DNA of 9,347 bases from Glaciimonas sp. (GTDB taxonomy: Bacteria; Pseudomonadota; Gammaproteobacteria; Burkholderiales; Burkholderiaceae): contig JACMQE010000191.1 in the NCBI GenBank assembly GCA_014377145.1, forward strand, positions 1-9,347. Direction: 5' to 3'. The position numbers and the translations under genes are program-made. Of this stretch, positions 1 to 7,493 are shown one piece after another (position 1 is the first letter of the stretch; every line of letters begins with the position of its first letter). Under the pieces are notes generated by a model. That model saw only the letters and a program-made list of their open reading frames with translations, had not been told where the DNA came from and made no database searches.

Positions 1-264
1 CATCTATTGGTCGCTACTGGTAGACTTGTTGCTAGCATTTTTATTGCATTCAACGTGCTCGAGGCCAGCCAGCCATCGCTGGTATCACGCATCGCACCGC
101 TCGGCGTCTACAATACGCTTCAGGCGCTGGGCTTGTTTTGCGGCGGCGCATTGGGTGGTTTACTTCAACAGCATGTTGGTACTTCGTCAGTATTTATAGT
201 AGGTGGTATTTCAACACTGGTCTGGCTTATAATCGCATCCGGTATGAAAAATTTACCGCGTTGA
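1..264 (+). CDS. MFS transporter, C-terminal fragment (YajR-like drug-efflux type)
   Basis: This is the 3' end of a gene that begins before the window. The frame is open from base 1 (His-Leu-Leu-Val) and stops at TGA 262-264, giving 87 residues. The stretch FNVLEASQPSLVSRIAP followed by GVYNTLQALGLFCGGALGG resembles the TM10-TM11 region of the YajR-like branch of the major facilitator superfamily, proton-driven efflux permeases of the inner membrane. Two hydrophobic segments are visible, and the last (about FIVGGISTLVWLIIASGM) ends in a short cytoplasmic tail. From memory of the family, about seven residues (a KGxAxG-type loop) normally lie between IAP and GVYNT and are missing here. An MFS gene just upstream of ssb is a common Burkholderiales arrangement. 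The substrate cannot be told from this fragment. Confidence 0.85.
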   Translation, partial: HLLVATGRLVASIFIAFNVLEASQPSLVSRIAPLGVYNTLQALGLFCGGALGGLLQQHVGTSSVFIVGGISTLVWLIIASGMKNLPR

Positions 265-434
265 GGTCAGCCAGCCTCCGCAGTTACACATTAAACAGGG
301 CTTCTGTAAAAACCGTATTAAGCGGATCAAAGTTGTATTGAGAAGTAGAGTCGTACGAGCGTACGGTGAGCATCGAAAATGCGAAATTGGCGCCTTTAGC
401 AGGTTTATAAAGTTACTCATATTCAACCAAGCTT

Positions 435-440
435 GAGGAG
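435..440 (+). promoter_or_regulatory. Ribosome binding site of ssb
   Basis: GAGGAG lies six bases before the ATG at 447, a strong Shine-Dalgarno match that fixes the ssb start. Further upstream a TATAAA at 406-411 could be a -10 element, but no -35 element at proper spacing was found. The nearest, TTGGCG at 387-392, is only 13 bases away. Confidence 0.8.
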
Positions 441-446
441 AAATAT

Positions 447-1016
447 ATGGCGTCGGTCAATAAAGTTATTATCGTCGGCAACCTGGGCCGCGATCCAGAA
501 ACGCGCTACATGCCCAACGGCGAAGCGGTCACCAACATCGCCGTGGCAACTACGGAAAGCTGGAAAGACAAAAATAGTGGGGAAAAGAAAGAGGTGACAG
601 AATGGCACCGTGTTACCTTTTATCGCAAATTAGCTGAAATCGCCGGTCAGTACCTGAAAAAAGGTTCTTCTGTCTACGTCGAGGGCCGTCTCCAGACCCG
701 TAAATGGCAAGATAAAGAAGGCGTGGAGCGCTACACAACCGAAATCATCGCCGACTCTATGCAAATGCTGGGAAGTCGCCAAGGTCAGGGCGGCGGTAGC
801 GAGATTGATGACGGCGGTTACGAAGGCGACGACGGACGTCAAAGTGGCCAGGGCAGGGGCGGACAAGGCGAATCATCCTACAGCAGCGTACCATCTGGTC
901 AATCGAACAATGCGCCAGCACGTCCGCAACAGGCTCCTGCTTCAAGGCCTGCGCAAGCGCCAGCCTCACGTCCGACACCAAATTTCTCGGATATGGATGA
1001 CGATATTCCTTTCTAG
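447..1016 (+). CDS. ssb: Single-stranded DNA-binding protein SSB
   Basis: Encodes the 189-residue SSB, which coats single-stranded DNA as a tetramer in replication, recombination and repair and recruits partner enzymes through its tail. Residues 1-110 are the OB fold, starting [18 protein letters not shown]. The DNA-stacking tryptophans occur at 39, 53 and 87, matching the W40, W54 and W88 positions known in E. coli SSB. Residues 111-180 are a flexible linker, first Gly/Gln/Asp-rich and then Pro/Ala-rich with a duplicated APASRP unit. The last residues, DMDDDIPF, are the canonical acidic partner-binding tip. The length is close to E. coli (178 aa). The gene stands alone, with its own intrinsic terminator just downstream. 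No LexA-type CTGT-N8-ACAG box was found upstream. Confidence 0.98.
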   Translation: MASVNKVIIVGNLGRDPETRYMPNGEAVTNIAVATTESWKDKNSGEKKEVTEWHRVTFYRKLAEIAGQYLKKGSSVYVEGRLQTRKWQDKEGVERYTTEIIADSMQMLGSRQGQGGGSEIDDGGYEGDDGRQSGQGRGGQGESSYSSVPSGQSNNAPARPQQAPASRPAQAPASRPTPNFSDMDDDIPF

Positions 1017-1045
1017 GTATACTTTTTAATTTGTAAATAAAGTTC

Positions 1046-1075
1046 ACGCAGCCCTTATAAAAGGCTGCGTTTTTT
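1046..1075 (+). terminator. Intrinsic terminator after ssb
   Basis: ACGCAGCC (1046-1053) pairs perfectly with GGCTGCGT (1063-1070) around a 9-base loop, and a T run follows immediately (1070-1075). It sits 30 bases after the ssb stop, as expected for a Rho-independent terminator. Confidence 0.93.
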
Positions 1076-1267
1076 ATTGTTAGCACTATTTTGCGGGAAA
1101 TCAAATAACGATCAGTGCAACGAGGTTCAGCGCCAAAAATTAGCGAGCCGGGGATATAAAAAATACAACGTTTTGTAGTTCAGTAAATTCATAATCTTAA
1201 ATCACCTTATTGTACTTATTCCCCATTATGCCTTTGCCTGAATTATAGGAATTCTAACGGAAGCAAT

Positions 1268-1933
1268 ATGAAATTAATTGGCATATTGGATTCACCCTAA
1301 GTTCGTCGAGTGACTATTTCCCACAAATTACTTCATCTCGATTTTGAGCATGATTCAGTTTCAGTTTTCGGAGACTTCGAAGATTTTCGAAAGATAAATC
1401 TCATTATCAAAGCGCCAACTCTGGTCCTGGACAAGGGCCAGATATTGATGAATTCGACGTTGATTTTGGATTATATCTCTACCCTCGCAGACCCAAGTGT
1501 GACATTGACTCCCCAGCGAGCTGACGCCTATCTTCGGGTCTTGCAGCTGACGGGTTTGGCATTGGTAGCGTGTAAAAAGACCATGCAAATTATCTATGAG
1601 CGCAATTTTCGACCACCAAAAAAGCACCATAAACCTTGGATTGAACGGATTCAAGGGCAGTTGATGGCGGCGTATGGAGCACTTGAGGCTGAATTATGCT
1701 CTGTGCCTCTATCTAGGAATCCAAGCCAGTTCGGACAAGTACATGTCACTATCGCCGTCGCGTGGAAATTTACGCAGCTGGTGTTGCCAGAGATGGTGAC
1801 AGAGGTGGCTTACCCGGCCTTACAGTCATTTTCTGATTTTGCCGAGCAACTTTCGTTAACACCCCTTTGGTTTGATAAGTTAACGAGGCCAAATATTTGG
1901 TATGGCGAGGCTGATTTTCTGCAACGTGCATAG
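1268..1933 (+). pseudogene. Glutathione S-transferase gene interrupted by an in-frame TAA at codon 11
   Basis: From ATG 1268 the frame reads MKLIGILDSP, then TAA (1298-1300), then VRRVTISHKLLHLDFEH and on without a break to the stop at 1931-1933. Family members typically start MKLIG..SPYVRRV, so the TAA sits at the Tyr codon (TAT or TAC), a single-base change. The rest looks intact. There is a thioredoxin-like N-terminal half with KAPTLV (cis-Pro region) and LMNSTLILDYI, where relatives usually have an acidic residue before Ser, followed by an all-helical C-terminal domain ending near 221 codons, a normal GST length. GGAAG at 1259-1263 is a weak ribosome site for ATG 1268. A restart at GTG 1310 would give 207 residues, but it has no visible ribosome site and would lose the first beta strand and the catalytic SPY region. 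The simplest reading is a recent pseudogene. The family conjugates glutathione to electrophiles in the cytosol. Confidence 0.85.
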
Positions 1934-1938
1934 GAAGA

Positions 1939-1969
1939 ATGTTGAACGGAGAAAGTCCAACATTTTTTT
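1939..1969 (+). terminator. Intrinsic terminator after the GST pseudogene
   Basis: ATGTTGAAC (1939-1947) pairs with GTCCAACAT (1955-1963) with one internal A-C mismatch and a 7-base loop, followed by seven T (1963-1969). It begins six bases after the GST stop, which suggests the unit was once transcribed on its own. Confidence 0.85.
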
Positions 1970-2280
1970 GCTCAAACATTGCCAGATGGCTATAGAGATT
2001 AAAAGGTATAGCTTGGCTTGCATCGACGTTGATAACGCAGATTTGGATTTGGTCTCTGTGCTGTGACAGCGACATTGCGATTCTGCTTATTTCTACTTTT
2101 TTGTGAAAGAATGCGCTTGCTGACTTGCGTTCGATGATGGGAGCGATAGAGTGACGTAATGATCAGTGGTGAGAGAAATAGGCGGGAGAGGGAACAAGTA
2201 CCGAAACTGCGGATGGCGGTAGCGGTGATGGTTGCGCGCAGCACGCGCAATCATCATTATCATGAATATTTTCTCAAGAA
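1970..2280. other. Gene-free stretch between convergent units
   Basis: No frame here has a convincing start, ribosome site or recognisable protein. It lies between the GST terminator and the 3' end of the minus-strand MFS gene. It holds one small perfect palindrome, GCTGTGACAGC (2060-2070), and the long hairpin at 2226-2256. Short open frames on both strands at its right end contain His- and Tyr-rich stretches but have no ribosome site and no target gene. Confidence 0.6.
2226..2256. repeat. 13-bp inverted repeat (hairpin) downstream of the minus-strand MFS gene
   Basis: TGATGGTTGCGCG (2226-2238) faces CGCGCAATCATCA (2244-2256) around the 5-base loop CAGCA. The arms match at 12 of 13 positions. 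The odd pair is G-U in plus-strand RNA but A-C in minus-strand RNA. No T run follows on either strand, so it is not a standard intrinsic terminator. It starts 25 bases past the MFS stop codon and could protect or end that transcript. Confidence 0.7.
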
Positions 2281-3645
2281 TTAATCACGGATTTCCAAGG
2301 CGCGATTCAAACTTAATGCGCCCAGCGAGCATACCGCACCTGAAAGCAAATAAAGGCTGACATACTCCAACCCAAAATGTGCGGAAAGGCCAAGAGCGAC
2401 CAGCGGTGCGAAGCCTGCACCAACTAGCCACGACAGGTCTGAAGTTAAGGCCGAACCGGTATAGCGATACTTCATTGCAAAATTAGCGGTTACGGCACCG
2501 GCTGCCTGGCCGTAGGACAGGCCAAGCAAACTGAAACCGACCAGAATAAAAATATTCTGCCCAACCACGCCGCCTTCCATCAGCGTCGGAACGAATCCAC
2601 TTAGCACCGCGATGAGCAGCGCTAGCGCGCCAAGCGTAGTGCGACGACCGAAACAGTCAGCAATCAAGCCAGAGCAGATCACGCCCACCGCCATCAGCCC
2701 AGCACCGATGACCTGTAAGACCAAAAAGCTACTGGTCGAGCGGGTCGAATATAACGTGATCCAGGACAGCGGGAATACCGTTACCAAATGGAATAGCGCA
2801 TAGCTAGCCAATGCCGCCAATGCCCCGATGATGACGTTAGGTCCTTGTGACTTTATCATTTCGGCAACATTGGTTGGCTCTAACTCTTTCTCGACAAGTA
2901 AACGCGCATATTCCTTGGTAGAAACCAAGCGTAAGCGTGCAAATAATGCCACTACATTGATGGTAAATGCGCAGTAGAAGGGATAGCGCCAGCCCCAATC
3001 AAGAAAGTCTTCAGTGGAAAGGTTAGAGATCAGATAAGCGAACAGCCCCCCCGCAATCATGAAGCCTACTGGCGCCCCCAATTGCCCCAACATAGCGTAC
3101 CAACCACGCCGTTCTGCCGGTGCATTGAGCGCCAACAAAGAAGGTAAGCCATCCCACGAACCGCCTAACGCGATGCCTTGACCGACACGCAACAGCGATA
3201 GCAAAACGACGGAGGCAAAGCCTAGATGCTCAAAAGTTGGTATAAATGCAATTCCAGCAGTGGAAATCCCAAGCAAAAAGAGTGCTGCCGTAAGTTTGAC
3301 CTCGCGCCCAAAATAGCGCTGAAGTGCCATAAATGCAACTGTTCCAAAGGGCCGTGCCAAGAAGGCAAAGGAAAAAATCACAAATGCATATAACGTCCCT
3401 TCCAGTCGTGGCGCTAAGGGAAAGAAAACCGCTGGAAATACTAGAGCTGAGGCGATCGCATACACAAAAAAATCGAAGTATTCCGAAGCCCGGCCAATCA
3501 CCACGCCGATGGCGATTTCTCCGGGTTCGATCTCTGAGTGGCGGTTGTTAGAAGTTGATGATTGCGCCTCATAAGCGGTTGACTGTGGTGGAAAATTGGT
3601 AGAGTGTTTGGTGTTCTGAATATGAATGAAGGTCATCATCGTCAT
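2281..3645 (-). CDS. MFS transporter, metabolite:H+ symporter (MHS)-like
   Basis: Encodes a 454-residue inner-membrane permease of the major facilitator superfamily. Residues 1-40 are a polar, Ser/Thr/Asn-rich cytoplasmic extension. The membrane part starts at EPGEIAIGVVIGRASEYFDFFVYAIAS. Family marks include RPFGTVAFMALQRYFGRE (98-114), a diverged loop 2-3 motif, then LRVGQGIALGGSWDG (152-166), WGWRYPFYCAF (217-227) and GLIADCFGRRT (326-336, the second motif A). These resemble the metabolite:proton symporter group (ProP/ShiA relatives), whose members take up organic acids or osmolytes. The substrate is not predictable here. ATG codons at 3645, 3639 and 3636 all lack a good ribosome site, so the exact start is uncertain. 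It is divergent from cyoA, an arrangement I recall from other Burkholderiales, and may share its control region. Confidence 0.9.
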   Translation of the reverse strand: MTMMTFIHIQNTKHSTNFPPQSTAYEAQSSTSNNRHSEIEPGEIAIGVVIGRASEYFDFFVYAIASALVFPAVFFPLAPRLEGTLYAFVIFSFAFLARPFGTVAFMALQRYFGREVKLTAALFLLGISTAGIAFIPTFEHLGFASVVLLSLLRVGQGIALGGSWDGLPSLLALNAPAERRGWYAMLGQLGAPVGFMIAGGLFAYLISNLSTEDFLDWGWRYPFYCAFTINVVALFARLRLVSTKEYARLLVEKELEPTNVAEMIKSQGPNVIIGALAALASYALFHLVTVFPLSWITLYSTRSTSSFLVLQVIGAGLMAVGVICSGLIADCFGRRTTLGALALLIAVLSGFVPTLMEGGVVGQNIFILVGFSLLGLSYGQAAGAVTANFAMKYRYTGSALTSDLSWLVGAGFAPLVALGLSAHFGLEYVSLYLLSGAVCSLGALSLNRALEIRD

Positions 3646-3805
3646 TTTTCAATTTTTTAAATGGGGTTTCGGCTGGAGCGCGCCAAATATAAACCAGACA
3701 TTTCCAAATATTGCTTGTAGGGGTAGGACAAAACGTCCAATCGCCAACGCACAATTTTTAAGATACATTACCATGATTTTAAGGCTTAGATTGGAATTTT
3801 TCTAC
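3646..3805. promoter_or_regulatory. Divergent control region between the MFS gene and cyoA
   Basis: These 160 AT-rich bases must carry the promoters for the cyo operon (right) and the MFS gene (left). TAAGAT at 3759-3764 is a possible -10 for cyo, but no matching -35 was found. A small inverted repeat, GGAC-AAAAC-GTCC, lies at 3726-3738 and could be an operator. No FNR-type TTGAT-N4-ATCAA site was seen. The region is assigned by position; the individual elements are weak. Confidence 0.55.
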
Positions 3806-4735
3806 ATGGTTTCCCAGATAATTCGTCGCGGATTAATTCTTTTATCCGCGGTTCTAATGGCAGGTTGCAATATGGTGGTCATGCATCCGTCAGGTGACAT
3901 TGCGTCACAGCAAAGTCAGTTGATAGTCGTCTCTACATTGTTGATGCTATTAATCATCATTCCGGTGATTGTATTGATCATCGTATTCGCCTGGCGTTAT
4001 CGAAAAAATAATACTTCAGCGCCTTACGAGCCGGATTGGGATCACTCGACCAAGCTCGAACTCGTGATCTGGGGCGCCCCGCTGCTGATTATTATTGCGC
4101 TCGGTCTGATTACCTGGATCAGCACCCACACGCTTGACCCTTACCGGCCTCTGTCGCGACTAGATGCGCAACGGGCTATTCCGGCTGGCACTAAGCCGAT
4201 GACGGTTGAGGTGGTGGCGCTAGACTGGAAATGGCTGTTCATTTATCCAGATCTGGGTATCGCTACCGTTAATGAACTCGCAGCACCAGTGGATGTACCT
4301 ATCCACTTCAAAATCACTGCATCGTCGGTCATGAATTCGTTCTATATTCCTGCGCTTGCTGGTCAGATTTACGCGATGCCGGGTATGCAGACCTCGCTTA
4401 ACGCCGTGATCAATCGTCCGGGTGAGTTCGAGGGATTCTCTGCAAACTTCAGCGGGGCGGGATTTTCTGATATGCGTTTTAAGTTCCACGGCATGACCCC
4501 AGAAAACTTTAAGCGTTGGGTAGAAGCGACCAAAACTAGTGGTGGTGCACTTAACCGCTCCGTTTACGGTCAGCTAGAAAAGCCTAGCCAGCGCGAGCCA
4601 GTGCGTAAGTACGCCATCGTTGATCCCGATCTCTATCATGCAATCGTGAACCGTTGCGTCGATCCCGCGCAGGCTTGTATGGATAAAATGATGATGACCG
4701 ACCTGAATGTAAAACCGGGAAAATATCATGAGTAG
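3806..4735 (+). CDS. cyoA: Cytochrome bo3 ubiquinol oxidase subunit II (CyoA)
   Basis: Subunit II of the proton-pumping quinol oxidase. From ATG 3806 it has 309 residues (E. coli CyoA 315). The start is chosen because it gives a lipoprotein signal: Arg-Arg at 7-8, a hydrophobic core and the lipobox LMAGC with Cys21. GGAA at 3793-3796 is a modest ribosome site; ATG 3773 in the same frame is an alternative adding 11 residues. Two membrane helices follow (about 39-62 and 86-104), then a periplasmic cupredoxin domain with WKWLFIYP (141-148). The CuA ligand stretch reads GFSANFSGAGFSDM (210-223), with Ser where cytochrome c oxidases have Cys, so it takes electrons from quinol rather than cytochrome c. 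The C-terminal extension carries C284-x6-C291 followed by MDKMMM, absent from E. coli CyoA. The last 8 bases overlap the next small gene. Confidence 0.97.
   Translation: MVSQIIRRGLILLSAVLMAGCNMVVMHPSGDIASQQSQLIVVSTLLMLLIIIPVIVLIIVFAWRYRKNNTSAPYEPDWDHSTKLELVIWGAPLLIIIALGLITWISTHTLDPYRPLSRLDAQRAIPAGTKPMTVEVVALDWKWLFIYPDLGIATVNELAAPVDVPIHFKITASSVMNSFYIPALAGQIYAMPGMQTSLNAVINRPGEFEGFSANFSGAGFSDMRFKFHGMTPENFKRWVEATKTSGGALNRSVYGQLEKPSQREPVRKYAIVDPDLYHAIVNRCVDPAQACMDKMMMTDLNVKPGKYHE
4717..4720 (+). promoter_or_regulatory. Ribosome binding site for the small gene between cyoA and cyoB
   Basis: GGGA followed by AAA lies inside the end of cyoA, seven bases before ATG 4728. The inner ATG at 4752 has only AAGG two bases away, so the site favours the 4728 start. 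Confidence 0.5.
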
Positions 4736-4775
4736 GAGCACGAATAAGGCAATGAGTAAAGCAACGAATAACACC
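4728..4775 (+). repeat. Two-unit 24-nt tandem repeat at the start of the small gene
   Basis: Units 4728-4751 and 4752-4775 agree at 16 of 24 bases, including ATGAGTA at the start and ACGAATAA at positions 13-20 of each. Both are in frame (8 codons each), and each unit begins with an ATG. Confidence 0.7.
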
Positions 4776-4874
4776 ATGCATGAAACTGTACAAGAAGTCC
4801 AAGCAGCGCGTCGCGCTACAGCCATCGGCGCTGGCATGTGCGCCGCATTTCCCTTCTTTCTCGGAAAGCAATGA
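4728..4874 (+). CDS. Small coupled gene between cyoA and cyoB, 48 residues, unknown function
   Basis: I do not recognise this protein. ATG 4728 lies within the final codons of cyoA (ATGAGTAG overlap of 8 bases) and the TGA at 4872-4874 shares its A with the cyoB ATG (TGATG), so it fills the whole 138-base gap in frame. GGGA at 4717-4720 is a fitting ribosome site. The product begins with an eight-residue unit repeated with divergence, MSRSTNKA then MSKATNNT, followed by a probably helical [14 protein letters not shown] (17-30) and a C-terminal hydrophobic part, [17 protein letters not shown] (30-46), long enough for a short membrane insertion or peripheral anchor. ATG 4752 would give 40 residues. 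Position and coupling suggest an accessory or assembly peptide of the oxidase, or a device linking cyoA and cyoB translation. Function is inference only. Confidence 0.65.
   Translation: MSRSTNKAMSKATNNTMHETVQEVQAARRATAIGAGMCAAFPFFLGKQ
4863..4868 (+). promoter_or_regulatory. Ribosome binding site deciding the cyoB start
   Basis: GGAAAG lies five bases before ATG 4874 and only two before ATG 4871, so 4874 is the better start. It sits inside the last codons of the small gene, consistent with coupled translation. Confidence 0.6.
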
Positions 4875-6877
4875 TGCTAGACCATATTAATTTGACGAAG
4901 CTGATCTTCGGTCGTCTCACCTGGGAAGCGATTCCCTATAATGAACCTATCCTGCTAGCAACTTTTATCGTGGTCGGGATTGGCGGTTTTTCTGTGCTTG
5001 CTGCACTGACCTATTACCGCGTTTGGGGAACTTTGTGGCGCGACTGGTTTACCAGCATCGATCATAAAAGAATTGGTATTATGTACGTTGTTCTCGCTAT
5101 TATCATGTTACTGCGGGGCTTCACCGATGCCATGATGATGCGACTTCAGCAAGTGATGGCCTTTGGTGATAATGCCGGGTTTCTACCGCCCCATCATTAT
5201 GATCAGATTTTTACGGCGCATGGCGTAATCATGATCTTTTTCGTCGCCATGCCTTTGGTGACCGGACTGATGAACTACGTCGTGCCGCTGCAAATTGGTG
5301 CTCGCGACGTTGCCTTCCCTTTTCTTAATAACTTTAGTTTTTGGATGACAACCTTTGGTGGCATGCTAATCATGGCATCCTTATTTGTGGGTGAATTCGC
5401 CGGTACTGGTTGGTTAGCTTATCCGCCGCTGTCCGGCATTATGTCCAGTCCGGATGTGGGGGTCGATTATTATATATGGGCGTTACAGATTGCCGGGGTT
5501 GGGACCTTGCTGTCAGGGATCAACCTGATTGCTACCATCATCAAACTGCGTGCCCCTGGTATGAACATGATGAAAATGCCGATCTTTACGTGGACAGCGT
5601 TATGTACCAACGTGTTGATCGTCGCAGCTTTCCCCGTGCTGACCGCCGTACTCGGAATGCTGGCCCTAGACCGCATGTTTGGTACCAATTTCTTCAGTAA
5701 CGACATGGGCGGTAACGCCATGATGTACATCAACCTGATCTGGATTTGGGGTCATCCTGAGGTGTATATCTTGATTTTGCCAGCCTTCGGTGTCTTCTCA
5801 GAAGTCGTCTCCACATTTTGCAGTAAACGCCTGTTCGGGTACACCTCCATGGTCTACGCGACCGTAGTCATCACGATTCTGTCTTACTTGGTCTGGTTGC
5901 ATCACTTCTTCACTATGGGTTCCGGTGCTAGTGTTAATTCTTTCTTCGGGATCACGACGATGATCATTTCGATTCCGACCGGCGCAAAGATTTTCAACTG
6001 GTTATTCACCATGTATAAAGGCCGGATCCGGTTCGAAATACCTATGCTGTGGACAATGGGTTTCATGATTACCTTTGTGATTGGCGGCATGACTGGGGTA
6101 TTGCTGGCGGTGCCATCAGCCGACTTCGTATTGCATAACAGTTTGTTTCTGATTGCCCACTTCCATAATGTGATTATTGGCGGTGTGGTCTTCGGCATGT
6201 TTGCAGGTATTAACTTCTGGTTCCCTAAAGCTTTTGGCTACAAGCTTGATGCGTTCTGGGGCAAATGTTCATTCTGGTTCTGGACGATTGGTTTCTACGT
6301 CGCTTTTATGCCGCTATATGTTCTGGGTTTGATGGGAGTAACACGGCGTCTCAGCCATTTTGAAGACCCATCACTACAAATCTGGTTCCAGATTGCTGCT
6401 TTCGGTGCAGTCTTGATTGCGCTCGGCATTGGATCTTTCCTGGTACAGCTAATCGTCAGCTATCGCCGTCGCGATGCGTTACGCGATACTACCGGCGATC
6501 CATGGAGTGGCCGTACGTTGGAGTGGTCGACTTCGTCGCCACCACCGGTTTACAACTACGCCTTCACACCACAAGTGCACGATAATGACGCCTGGACTGA
6601 TATGAAAAGCAACAATTATGTCCGTCCGCAAAAGGGCTTCAGCGCGATCCATATGCCGAAGAACACCAGCGCTGGATTTATCATCGCCGCGTTGAGTGCG
6701 GTTTGCGGTTTCGCGCTGATCTGGCAAATGTGGTTAGTCGCCATTTTCGGCTTCGTGGCGATGCTGGCAGCAATCATCGCTCACACTTTCAATTACAACC
6801 GCGATTACTTTATCCCGGCGGACGAAGTCGTCCGCATTGAGGATGAGCGCACACGTTTACTGGAAAGCTATGTCTGA
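4874..6877 (+). CDS. cyoB: Cytochrome bo3 ubiquinol oxidase subunit I (CyoB)
   Basis: The catalytic subunit, which oxidises ubiquinol, reduces O2 to water and pumps protons across the inner membrane. It has 667 residues (E. coli 663) and the 15-helix layout of the family. Low-spin heme ligands are H116 (FTAHGV) and H431. CuB ligands are H294 (WGHPEVY, with the cross-linked Tyr298), H343 and H344 (LHHFF). The heme O ligand is H429 (AHFHN). All follow the E. coli numbering plus ten. The quinol-site residues R81, D85, H108 and Q111 correspond to E. coli R71, D75, H98 and Q101. The start at 4874 is preferred over upstream ATGs at 4838 and 4871 because of its ribosome site and the TGATG junction. 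The last 8 bases overlap cyoC. Nothing in the sequence suggests damage. Confidence 0.98.
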   Translation: MLDHINLTKLIFGRLTWEAIPYNEPILLATFIVVGIGGFSVLAALTYYRVWGTLWRDWFTSIDHKRIGIMYVVLAIIMLLRGFTDAMMMRLQQVMAFGDNAGFLPPHHYDQIFTAHGVIMIFFVAMPLVTGLMNYVVPLQIGARDVAFPFLNNFSFWMTTFGGMLIMASLFVGEFAGTGWLAYPPLSGIMSSPDVGVDYYIWALQIAGVGTLLSGINLIATIIKLRAPGMNMMKMPIFTWTALCTNVLIVAAFPVLTAVLGMLALDRMFGTNFFSNDMGGNAMMYINLIWIWGHPEVYILILPAFGVFSEVVSTFCSKRLFGYTSMVYATVVITILSYLVWLHHFFTMGSGASVNSFFGITTMIISIPTGAKIFNWLFTMYKGRIRFEIPMLWTMGFMITFVIGGMTGVLLAVPSADFVLHNSLFLIAHFHNVIIGGVVFGMFAGINFWFPKAFGYKLDAFWGKCSFWFWTIGFYVAFMPLYVLGLMGVTRRLSHFEDPSLQIWFQIAAFGAVLIALGIGSFLVQLIVSYRRRDALRDTTGDPWSGRTLEWSTSSPPPVYNYAFTPQVHDNDAWTDMKSNNYVRPQKGFSAIHMPKNTSAGFIIAALSAVCGFALIWQMWLVAIFGFVAMLAAIIAHTFNYNRDYFIPADEVVRIEDERTRLLESYV

Positions 6878-7493
6878 GATAACCACTTCCGCCGCTGGCA
6901 CCTTTAGCGGGCGCTATTACGTCACCCAGCACCATCCCGAAAACGGCACCTTACTCGGTTTCTGGCTATACCTGATGAGTGATTGCCTGATCTTCGCTTG
7001 TTTGTTTGCCACCTATGCTGTGCTAGGTCGTAACTATGCCGGCGGTCCGACTGGCGCTGAGTTGTTTGACCTGCCACTAGTTGCACTGAATACCGCGTTA
7101 CTGCTGCTATCATCAATTACTTACGGTTTCGCCCTGCTCGAAATGCAGCGTGAACGCCTTCGTGCTAATATGCTGTGGCTTGCCTTGACGGGGATACTCG
7201 GTGCTTGCTTTATCGGATTTGAACTGTATGAATTCGTGCATCTGATCCATGAGGGTGCCGGACCTCAACGCAGCGGATTCCTGACATCGTTCTTTGCACT
7301 GGTCGCTACCCACGGTCTGCACGTCAGCTTCGGTATCCTCTGGCTCATCACAATGATGTGTCAATTAGGTCGGCACGGACTGAACACAGAGAATCGTCGA
7401 CGTTTGATGTGTTTGTCGATGTTTTGGCACTTTCTTGACGTTATCTGGATCGGTGTTTTCACCTTTGTCTATCTAATGGGAGTCTTGCCATGA
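6870..7493 (+). CDS. cyoC: Cytochrome bo3 ubiquinol oxidase subunit III (CyoC)
   Basis: Subunit III, a five-helix membrane protein that stabilises subunit I and proton uptake. It has 207 residues from ATG 6870 (E. coli 204). The start lies inside the end of cyoB (ATGTCTGA overlap) with GGAAAG at 6862-6867 just upstream. An earlier in-frame ATG at 6837 would intrude further into cyoB without family support. Helices are visible at about 27-50, 67-88, 99-119, 137-162 and 183-204. Family marks are [15 protein letters not shown] (29-43), GFELYEF (116-122, with the conserved acidic residue), [10 protein letters not shown] (146-155) and [20 protein letters not shown] (185-204). It ends in an ATGA overlap with cyoD. 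Confidence 0.97.
   Translation: MSEITTSAAGTFSGRYYVTQHHPENGTLLGFWLYLMSDCLIFACLFATYAVLGRNYAGGPTGAELFDLPLVALNTALLLLSSITYGFALLEMQRERLRANMLWLALTGILGACFIGFELYEFVHLIHEGAGPQRSGFLTSFFALVATHGLHVSFGILWLITMMCQLGRHGLNTENRRRLMCLSMFWHFLDVIWIGVFTFVYLMGVLP

Noticed and set aside
352..365. Two CGTACG palindromes spaced by two bases upstream of ssb, as a possible operator
   Set aside because: It matches no known site I can name. A further single copy occurs at 8852-8857, so chance is likely.
757..1104. 115-codon minus-strand open frame across the end of ssb
   Set aside because: It runs through the ssb coding sequence and its terminator on the opposite strand, with no recognisable protein or ribosome site. It is a shadow frame.
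1079..1267. AT-rich gap between the ssb terminator and the GST gene, searched for a small RNA or gene
   Set aside because: No stable hairpin with a T run, no coding frame with a ribosome site and no well-spaced promoter was seen.
2228..2284. Plus-strand mini frame of 18 codons with NHHYHEYF, resembling an attenuator leader peptide
   Set aside because: It has no ribosome site, no biosynthetic gene follows on that strand, and its start is inside the hairpin arm. Kept only as a note under the hairpin finding.
3626..3805. Extension of the cyoA frame upstream to ATG 3626
   Set aside because: It would overlap the divergent MFS gene and put 60 non-family residues before a well-formed lipoprotein signal. 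ATG 3806 fits far better.
4838..4873. Upstream ATG 4838 as the cyoB start
   Set aside because: It has no ribosome site, and the added residues do not match CyoB N-termini. GGAAAG and the TGATG junction point to 4874.
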